The notes under the pieces: model-generated
Database searches by the model: none
Told to the model about the DNA's origin: nothing
Seen by the model: only the letters and a program-made list of their open reading frames with translations
In this document: piece after piece, positions 7,957 through 14,908 of the stretch
Position numbering within the stretch: position 1 is the stretch's first letter
Layout of the letters: every line of letters begins with the position of its first letter
Program-made: the position numbers and the translations under genes
NCBI GenBank assembly: GCA_905213265.1
Contig: CAJMHR010000042.1
Coordinates: forward strand, 1-18,565
DNA: 18,565 nucleotides
Direction of reading: 5' to 3'
Source of the DNA: an uncultured Collinsella sp.
GTDB taxonomy: Bacteria > Actinomycetota > Coriobacteriia > Coriobacteriales > Coriobacteriaceae

Positions 7957-10900
7957 TTACTCCGCGCGATGGCGCAGCTTTTCGATCGCCGCGGCAATCA
8001 GCGCCAGCAGGCCGGTTCCGCCAAGCGCTGCGACGGCCACGGCAGTGTTATCGCCCGTCTCGGCCAGGCTTCCCTTAGCGGCCTTCTTGCCATTCTTCTT
8101 GCCCGAAGGATCCTTGGCATCGGGCTTGGCACCGTTATCCTTGCCGCTCGTCGGCTTCTGCACGACAGCAGGCTCAACAACCTCGACGGTCACCGAAGCA
8201 GTGAGCTGCTGAGGCTCCGGCGTCTCCGCAGCGTCATCCTCGGCAAGCGTCGCAATCGCCGCAGCGTCACCGTCAACGGGCATCGTCGCGGTAATAACGA
8301 CGGTTCCGTTCTTGAGGGCCTTGACCTTACCGTTCTCGATCGTGGCGATCGTCGGGTCGGACGAGGTCCACGTCACGGTACCACGCAGCAGCGCGCCATC
8401 GGCCGCATTGCTCGCCGCGGCAGCAAGGTCAATTTCCTTGCCGCGCTCAACCTTGAGCACGGTTTCGGCAGTCGTGGCCTTGCCGTTTTGGTCAACGATA
8501 ACGAGGCCCTTGGCCGCCGGGCGCGGTTTAACGCGTACCATGCAGCTGACTGTAAGCTCCGTACCGCGAACCTTACCGCCCACGGTCACATCATCGGCAC
8601 CCCAATCCAGTGCGGAAACATTCTCCCAATCGACATCGTAGTCTTCCTGGCTGCCGTCCTTCATCATCACGGAGACCTTCTTGGGCAGCGCCTTCAGCAC
8701 ATCGGCGGCAGAGCTTGCCTCAAACACCTCAACGGGAGCGAACGTCGCAGGCCTCATGGGAATCTCGCTCGCCGGCGTCTCGACGACCAGCTTGCAGGTC
8801 GCCTTGAGCGTCGCGCCTTCAACGGAGCCCTCGAGCGTGTACTCGCCGACAGAGGCAAGATGCTTGTCCAGGCCATCCGTATTCCACGTGACCGCGGCCT
8901 CATCCGTGTGGCCATCGGAGTACGTCACGGCAACCTTCTTGGGCAGCTGCCCCGTCACGGTGTCGGCCTTGGCATCGCGCTCGACCGTGATCTGCGGCAC
9001 CTCGGCAACCTTGTTGATCGTTGTCGTGGAGGTAACGGTGACCTCGACCGGCAGGTTACCGTTCACCGTCACGCCCTTGGCGACAACGGTGTTGCCGTAC
9101 ATAGCAGCCGCGGCGGGAACCTCAGTCCACGTGATCTCCGACTCTGCCGTCGTCTTGCCGTCCTTCATGAGCACGGTCGCCTTAACGCCCTTGAGCGCAT
9201 CACGCACGACATCGACCGATGCGCCCTCGGGAACGTTAACTCCCGCGAGAGGCTCAACAGAGGCCGGAATCTCAGCATTGCTCTTAACAACCGTCACCGT
9301 ACACTTAGCCTTGACCGAAGAGCCCTCGACCGCGCCTTCAAGTGCGATGTCACCCAGCTTGCCCAAGGCATCTGCCGTGAGCGGGGTCTTATCCCACGTG
9401 ACGGCAGCGGCCTTCGTCGAGCCATCAGACATGTTAAGCGTCACCTGGGTGGGCAGAGCAATGTCGTCGGCGGCAGTGTTGCGAGCAACCGAAAGCTTGA
9501 TGTCGGCGGCGCTCTCGACGACCGGCACCAGGTTGACCGTAGCCTTGACCTCAAAGCTACCAACCGCGGTTTTGCCCGTAACGACAACGCTCGTGCCATC
9601 ATTCTTGATGGTGAGGTTCTCCTTGGGAGCGGTCCAGTCGATCTTCGAGTCGATCTCGGATCCGTCCTTCATCGCAACCTTCACGGTAGTAGGCAGCGCT
9701 GCCACAACAGCCTCGGGCTTCGCCCCGTCGTCAAGCGTCACAGCGTCAACCGTACCAGCCAGGTGATCAGGAATCTCACGAAGCGGTTTGACGACCTTGA
9801 TGGTGCACTCCGCCTTCTGATCCGTGCCGGCAACCGTGCCCTTAACCGTAACTTCACCTTCCTTGGCAAAGTCCTTGTCGGAGAGGCCCTTGGTATCCCA
9901 CGCTACCTTGGCTTCGGAATCGGTATCGTCAGAGTAGATCGCTGTGACCGTGGCGGGCAGCTTGGCCAAGGCATCAGCTGCCTTGGTGTCGCGCTCGACC
10001 TCAATCTCGCCAACGGTATCAAAGCCCACGATATGCGCCGTCACCTTGACCTGAGCCTTTACGGTCATGCCGTTGTCCGTTAGACCCGTGACCTCAAACT
10101 CGGTGCCGGCACGGCCCAGGCTGTCGACCTGAGACCACTTAACGGGCGTCTCGTTCTTGGTCTTGCCGTCCTTCATGACAACCGTCACCTTAGACGGCAG
10201 CTTATCCATAAGGTCGCTGACCTTGGCATTGTCCGCAATCTCAATTACATCGATCGGCTCGACGTGGTCGGGCGTCTGGGCATCCTGATCCACCACGGTC
10301 ACATTGCAGGTCACCTTAGCGCCGTTGAGCTTAACCGTGCCCGTGATCTCCACGGTGCCGGTTCGGTTGAGCAGCTCGGCCGTGACGTTAGAAAGATCCC
10401 ACACGTCAATGTCGAGCAAATCGGTCGAGCCGTCGGAGTAAGTCGCCACAACCTGCTTGGGCATCTGGGCGTACAGATCCTGCTTGGACGTACCACTGGC
10501 AACGCTAAACGACTTGGCCTCGAGCTTGGTGATGGTTCGCGGCGCCTCAGAGACGTTGACGTACACGATGGCGTTGACGTTGTCGACATCCTTGAGCTTG
10601 CCGACGAGTTTATACGTACCCTTCTTGGCGAGCGGCTTGGAGAGGTCGATGCCGTCGGTGTCGGTCCACTTTTCGATCTCGATGCCGCCTAAACTGCCCC
10701 GAGTATCCCGTGCTGAGCCATCCGAGAAATATACGGACACGGCATCGGGCAGCTCCAGCATCGATCCGACCGTGGTGTTGACCACGACTGCCTCGGGCTG
10801 CAACGCAACCTTCTTCGCCTTCTTGTCGGCAACCGTCACCTTGGCGGTCACGTTGCCGTTCTCATCCACGCCGACCTTTTGGCCGTCATCGTCAAGCAGC

Positions 10901-13900
10901 GCCATAACAGCAGCGGCATCAAAGCCGACCACATGCCCCGTCGCATAGAACGTGCCAGGCCGCTCGTACTTCTCGGGCGCGATCGGATCCCAATCAATAG
11001 CCGCCGTCGAAACGGAGCCGTCGCTCATCTCGACCGCCATCTTGGACGGCATAGCAGGCGCAGTGCCCGCCTTGGTGGTCACTGCGGTCTCGCCGTTATC
11101 GATTGCCTTCTCAACGCCTTGGATAACGATCTTGGTCTGAACAGTGAGACCGGTGTTAGTGCCGTCACCGTATCCGTCGAGGCCGCTTGCAAACAGCGTG
11201 CCAGACACTGTCGTGACCTGACCCGGCTCTCCGGTATAAACCGAGGGACGAACGTAATCCCATTGAACCTGGGCATTATGAGTTTTGCCGTCACTCGTGG
11301 CAACCGAGACATTCCACGGCAGCTCGGGGAAAACACCGCTGGCCGTATTAATGCGCTCAGGAACGGCAACGGAGATGACGGAACAGACGTCAACAGTGAT
11401 TGTCGCCTCGGCACCACCTTGGAGCTTGCCCTTCACCTTAAACGTACCGTCCTTGGCATAAGCGTCTTCGGCGACACGGTCCCATGTGACCTTTTCGCGC
11501 TGGGGCTCAGAAGACACATCGTTGTCGTATCGAACCTCAAGGTATTCCGGCAGCATCGGCTTGGTGCCGGGGACGGTCCATATGGTTCCGCCCTGAACCG
11601 AGGTTGCCTTACTCGCGATCTTAACGGTGGCAGTAATCGGAACGTCGACAGTCTGCATGCCGTACCCTGCATTAAAGCTAATTGTTGCAGTGCCGCGTAC
11701 CACGCCGCCCTGGGTCCAATCGAAGCCCTTCGTGTTCCACTTGGTCTCGGCGTATTTGTGCGAATAGTCCGGATGTTCTGCCGCATCGGGGCTGATAAGT
11801 TCGACATAGCCGGGAAGCATGGCGGTGCCGTCGCTGCCCTTGAGCACTGTAATGGTTTGTGGCTGAGCCTCCCAGTTATTAGTCACGATGACGTGCACTT
11901 TCACGGGGATATTCGTTCCGGCGACCGTTCCGGTAATCGTGCAGTCCTTCTGGGGGCACCTATCGTAGGTATCCCAGTTGACGCCGAGACTGTCAAAAGT
12001 CGTTCCATCCTGCAATACGCCGGACACGTAGAAGTAGTCCAGATTGACTTCCTCACCGGGGTAAATAACGCGCCAGTCCTCGTACGACTGCCCAAGCGTC
12101 ACGCCATTCTCGCTATAGTTATTGACGCCCTTGACCTCGCTGCACACCGCGATCGCGTTGACCTTCGCCAGCGAGCCAGTGATAGTACCGGTAATTTCGT
12201 ACTCGCCAGGCTTGCCGTCCAGCAGTTCTTGAGGAAAAGCATCCCAGCTATAAGGCTGCCCCGACGAATACTGGGGATAGAACGAGCTGCCATCCGACAA
12301 ATACAGCGTGGATGTGTAGCGCGGAGCCAGAAGTCCGGCGCCGGGAACATAAGCAATCTTGCCGATGTTGCTGTCCTCGAGATCGCAGACGTTGACCGTC
12401 GCCGTAGCCGGAATGTTAGAGCCGGTAAAATATCCGCTAACCGTAATCTGGCCAAGGTTCTTTAGGGCGTCCTGACTAATCGTCGACCACTGAACGGGGA
12501 AATTGCCTCGCGAGCCATTCCACATCGTGGCCTCGATTGAACCCGGCATATTGGGCTGGCAACCGATAAGCGTGCTTGTCGATGTCGAGGAAGGCATCTG
12601 CAGGGCGCGGACGGAGATGGTCGCCGTGACTCGGTTGCTGTCACCCAGCTCCACCTGAGTAGACGATGAAGATGAGGTATTGGTCCAATACGACAGCGAA
12701 CCGGAAAGCTTAAACGACCCCTCACTTGCCACCTGCGTGTCCAAAATAGGGTCCCACGCAATGTTGCACTGCTTCTTTGTACCGTCGGTGAATGCAACCT
12801 CAACGCTGTAGGGAAGACCGCCGCCCGTTGTAGGACGTACGCCGACGGGCGTGTTAACGGGAGCAAGAGCGTCGATAGAGGCAACTTCTTTGACCTCGAC
12901 CTGAGCAGTTACCTTTAGGCCATTAGCGGCTGAAGATTCGTTATATGTCACAAGCGTGCCCGTGACCGTATAGGTGCCTGCCTTTTGGAATTGAGACACG
13001 TCGGCGTTGTCCCAGTTAACCTGATAACCTTGGGTGTATGTAGTGTTATTTGACTGCGTAAACGGGAAATAGACATACGTGCTAAGAGGAGAAATGTCGC
13101 CGACCACGCGCTCGAACCTCAGAGAATTAAGATCGAGTACGTCCTTAGGATCTTTGACGGTAACGGTGCAGGTAACCTCACGGTAATCAAAACCGTTTAG
13201 TTTACCTTTAACCGTAAACGAGCCCACCTTAGAGTAAAGCGACGCGTCGAAAGAATCCCAAGACACCGGGATCTGCTCGGTGGCCCCGCTATCAAAGACA
13301 ACCGAAGCAGAATACGGCAGAGACGGGACCTCACCAGTTAGGGTCGTACACGTCAACTCGGTCTGGACGCTCTTAACAGAGCGGACTGCGACCGTGCACT
13401 GTGCGAGCATAGAGGGATAGCTCTTCAAATGTCCCTCGACAACAAAGGTTCCTTCCTTTTGGTACTGATCAGCCGAGATCTCATTCCACTCAACAGGGCA
13501 TGTATAAGATTGACCATTTGAATAATTGACCGAAATGCTGGACGGAAGCGCGGGAGCAATACCAGCCGCAGTCCATACCCATGAGCCATTACTGGTTGAA
13601 CGGGGAACGTACACCTTAAGTACACCGCTCACTTCGTACGGCTCCGCGAGCGTGATCCAGTTGTTGTTCACGCTAACGCCGGTAATCTGTCCGGTAATGG
13701 GGACTTCGGATTCCTCCGTCGCCGTATCAAATGCCGTCTGCGACTTTTCGTCCCAATCAACATACGCCGAGGTCTCGGTGCCATCCGACAGCTTTACCTT
13801 AACGCTCGAAGATTGGATCTGGCCGTAGTAATCGGCACCGACATATTTTTCCAGAATCGGGTTGGCGTCGATCGACTCGACCGTAATGCCACTTTCGTTG

Positions 13901-14409
13901 CTCGTCTCTGTGACATCAGGGGCGTTTACTGCCGCCGGATCTACCACTGCCGGGTCCGCCGTAACAGCTTCGACAACCACGCGCTGCTTGACCGTCTGCG
14001 TGGTGCCGTCGACGGTACCCTCAAACTCATACGAGCCGGCAGGCAGCTGCGCCAAGGTTGCCGGAGCATCGGCGCCGTTCAGCTTCCAGATGACGTTTTC
14101 CTGCTTGGTGGTACCGCTCTCGTAGGTTGCCGTTACAGTTTGGGGCAGCGTGGCGTCGGATCCCTCGGCAACATGTAGCTCGTTCAGGCTGGCAAAAGAG
14201 GCGATCTTGTCTTCACTCTGGTCTTGCGAGGTTGCCTGACCGGTGTCCGCAGACGTGGCAGCCGCACCCGTCGCATCGCTTTGCTCGGCAACGACTTGGG
14301 TAGTATCACCCTGCATCATCTCGGCGAACGCCTGCGGCGGCACCGAGCCGACCGTCATCGTCAGAGCCAAACCCGCGGTAATGGCCGCGTTGACATGCCT
14401 TCTGTTCAT
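7957..14409 (-). CDS. Giant wall-anchored protein of about 22 Ig-like Big_4 domains and one BIG2 domain
   Basis: A 2150-residue secreted surface protein, probably an adhesin or stalk; no enzymatic domain is visible. It starts with a signal peptide (MNRRHVNAAITAGLALTMTV..., likely cleavage after AFA at residue 29), then a Ser/Thr/Gln-rich stretch to about 67. From about 68 to 1964 I count 22 repeats of 75-100 residues with the Big_4 (PF07532) pattern LPxxVxVxYSDGS...VxWD...GxVxGT...VTV. A BIG2 domain follows (about 1965-2075, with VTWTSSDPTIATIENGKVKA). A Lys/Pro/Gly-rich wall-spanning linker leads to LAETG at 2115-2119, a hydrophobic helix and the basic tail EKLRHRAE: a sortase signal of the LAxTG class. 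Repeats from about 1384 onward alternate between two types. The open frame extends to 14610, but start 14409 is chosen for the signal peptide and GGGAGGA at 14413-14419. The N-terminal half appears less GC-rich than its end. Ligand unknown. Confidence 0.93.
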   Translation of the reverse strand: MNRRHVNAAITAGLALTMTVGSVPPQAFAEMMQGDTTQVVAEQSDATGAAATSADTGQATSQDQSEDKIASFASLNELHVAEGSDATLPQTVTATYESGTTKQENVIWKLNGADAPATLAQLPAGSYEFEGTVDGTTQTVKQRVVVEAVTADPAVVDPAAVNAPDVTETSNESGITVESIDANPILEKYVGADYYGQIQSSSVKVKLSDGTETSAYVDWDEKSQTAFDTATEESEVPITGQITGVSVNNNWITLAEPYEVSGVLKVYVPRSTSNGSWVWTAAGIAPALPSSISVNYSNGQSYTCPVEWNEISADQYQKEGTFVVEGHLKSYPSMLAQCTVAVRSVKSVQTELTCTTLTGEVPSLPYSASVVFDSGATEQIPVSWDSFDASLYSKVGSFTVKGKLNGFDYREVTCTVTVKDPKDVLDLNSLRFERVVGDISPLSTYVYFPFTQSNNTTYTQGYQVNWDNADVSQFQKAGTYTVTGTLVTYNESSAANGLKVTAQVEVKEVASIDALAPVNTPVGVRPTTGGGLPYSVEVAFTDGTKKQCNIAWDPILDTQVASEGSFKLSGSLSYWTNTSSSSSTQVELGDSNRVTATISVRALQMPSSTSTSTLIGCQPNMPGSIEATMWNGSRGNFPVQWSTISQDALKNLGQITVSGYFTGSNIPATATVNVCDLEDSNIGKIAYVPGAGLLAPRYTSTLYLSDGSSFYPQYSSGQPYSWDAFPQELLDGKPGEYEITGTITGSLAKVNAIAVCSEVKGVNNYSENGVTLGQSYEDWRVIYPGEEVNLDYFYVSGVLQDGTTFDSLGVNWDTYDRCPQKDCTITGTVAGTNIPVKVHVIVTNNWEAQPQTITVLKGSDGTAMLPGYVELISPDAAEHPDYSHKYAETKWNTKGFDWTQGGVVRGTATISFNAGYGMQTVDVPITATVKIASKATSVQGGTIWTVPGTKPMLPEYLEVRYDNDVSSEPQREKVTWDRVAEDAYAKDGTFKVKGKLQGGAEATITVDVCSVISVAVPERINTASGVFPELPWNVSVATSDGKTHNAQVQWDYVRPSVYTGEPGQVTTVSGTLFASGLDGYGDGTNTGLTVQTKIVIQGVEKAIDNGETAVTTKAGTAPAMPSKMAVEMSDGSVSTAAIDWDPIAPEKYERPGTFYATGHVVGFDAAAVMALLDDDGQKVGVDENGNVTAKVTVADKKAKKVALQPEAVVVNTTVGSMLELPDAVSVYFSDGSARDTRGSLGGIEIEKWTDTDGIDLSKPLAKKGTYKLVGKLKDVDNVNAIVYVNVSEAPRTITKLEAKSFSVASGTSKQDLYAQMPKQVVATYSDGSTDLLDIDVWDLSNVTAELLNRTGTVEITGTVKLNGAKVTCNVTVVDQDAQTPDHVEPIDVIEIADNAKVSDLMDKLPSKVTVVMKDGKTKNETPVKWSQVDSLGRAGTEFEVTGLTDNGMTVKAQVKVTAHIVGFDTVGEIEVERDTKAADALAKLPATVTAIYSDDTDSEAKVAWDTKGLSDKDFAKEGEVTVKGTVAGTDQKAECTIKVVKPLREIPDHLAGTVDAVTLDDGAKPEAVVAALPTTVKVAMKDGSEIDSKIDWTAPKENLTIKNDGTSVVVTGKTAVGSFEVKATVNLVPVVESAADIKLSVARNTAADDIALPTQVTLNMSDGSTKAAAVTWDKTPLTADALGKLGDIALEGAVEGSSVKAKCTVTVVKSNAEIPASVEPLAGVNVPEGASVDVVRDALKGVKATVLMKDGKTTAESEITWTEVPAAAAMYGNTVVAKGVTVNGNLPVEVTVTSTTTINKVAEVPQITVERDAKADTVTGQLPKKVAVTYSDGHTDEAAVTWNTDGLDKHLASVGEYTLEGSVEGATLKATCKLVVETPASEIPMRPATFAPVEVFEASSAADVLKALPKKVSVMMKDGSQEDYDVDWENVSALDWGADDVTVGGKVRGTELTVSCMVRVKPRPAAKGLVIVDQNGKATTAETVLKVERGKEIDLAAAASNAADGALLRGTVTWTSSDPTIATIENGKVKALKNGTVVITATMPVDGDAAAIATLAEDDAAETPEPQQLTASVTVEVVEPAVVQKPTSGKDNGAKPDAKDPSGKKNGKKAAKGSLAETGDNTAVAVAALGGTGLLALIAAAIEKLRHRAE

Positions 14410-14422
14410 GTTTCCTCCCGAC

Positions 14423-14474
14423 ACGCTCAACGGACCAAACAGCACTGGTCCGATTGGCAAGTTAAGTTGAGCGT
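14423..14474 (-). promoter_or_regulatory. Nested hairpin in the leader of the giant surface-protein gene
   Basis: ACGCTCAAC (14423-14431) and GTTGAGCGT (14466-14474) form a 9-bp stem that encloses a second perfect hairpin, CGGACCA (14431-14437) with TGGTCCG (14446-14452); one base is shared. The outer stem begins three bases from the Shine-Dalgarno sequence (14413-14419). It could influence translation or RNA stability. No promoter is identified with confidence upstream. Confidence 0.5.
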
Positions 14475-14560
14475 ATCCTTCGCCGATGGAGGTTTGCAAT
14501 ATGCTACAGGTTAAGCGGCATAAATGGCTTCGTAAACGGGAGAAATCAGGTGACGTATCT

Positions 14561-14591
14561 ATGTGACAACGGGGCGGTCCCTTTGTCACAT
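14561..14591. repeat. TGTGACAA/TTGTCACA hairpin
   Basis: ATGTGACAA (14561-14569) and TTGTCACAT (14583-14591) are perfect 9-bp inverted arms around a 13-nt GC-rich loop. There is no T tract. It resembles a short REP-like palindrome; only one copy occurs in this window. Confidence 0.55.
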
Positions 14592-14605
14592 TGCGATTAC
14601 GTCGC

Positions 14606-14765
14606 GCCACGAAAACGGGCTATCTACTACGTTTAACCCGCATGGGTCGACCATAACCGAGTTTTCGCAAAAAACGCAAGCCGTCTACCTGCGGTTTTAA
14701 TTTCGCGATGTTCCGTATGGTCGGGGGTAACCGGTCAAACGTAGTAGATAGGCCCACTTCGTGGC
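14606..14765. repeat. 160-bp palindromic element with 32-bp core, copy B
   Basis: Terminal arms: GCCACGA (14606-14612) with TCGTGGC (14759-14765), and CTATCTACTACGTTTAACC (14620-14638) with 14733-14751 at 18 of 19 positions. Further in, CGACCATA (14648-14655) pairs with TATGGTCG (14716-14723). The core 14678-14709 is identical to 6347-6378 of copy A, and ATGGTC follows it at the same distance (8 nt) in both. The terminal arms, however, do not resemble those of copy A. Total length and core offset are the same in both copies. Confidence 0.75.
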
Positions 14766-14796
14766 AAGCGAGTCAACTCGGAGCAGAGGGCAGTCA

Positions 14797-14820
14797 AAAA
14801 AGCCCCGTCCCAAATTGGCT
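14797..14820. repeat. Fragment of the GGGACGGG repeat
   Basis: This stretch (core GCCCCGTCCCAAATTGGCT) resembles the right outer arm of the composite palindrome at 6590-6610 (core GCCCGTCCCAAATTGACT). No matching left arm is seen nearby, so it looks like half an element. Confidence 0.45.
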
Positions 14821-14827
14821 GCTTTTG

Positions 14828-14894
14828 AGTTGCGGTGGTATACGGACCGTTTGAGGCTTCTGGCTTGTAAAACAGTCCGTATATCACCGCAACT
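14828..14894. repeat. TTGCGGTG palindrome, copy 3
   Basis: A 67-bp palindrome with arms beginning AGTTGCGGTGGTATACGGAC and ending TATATCACCGCAACT. It starts 14 nt past the folC stop codon on the minus strand and may act as the folC terminator, although no T tract is obvious. Compared with copy 2, several differences are in paired positions (for example GATAC/CTATT against TATAC/GTATA). Confidence 0.75.
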
Positions 14895-14908
14895 GCTGAG
14901 GGGATGGG

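Noticed and set aside
7969..10083. Long plus-strand open frames (also 8681-9766 and 10879-12465) opposite the giant gene
   Set aside because: These are shadows of the repeat-rich minus-strand gene. Their apparent repetitive protein sequence is inherited from the Ig repeats.
14410..14610. N-terminal extension of the giant protein to an ATG at 14610
   Set aside because: The extra 67 residues lack a signal peptide and are Cys/Arg-rich. They cover the hairpins at 14423-14474 and 14561-14591, and the internal start has both a good ribosome binding site and a signal peptide.
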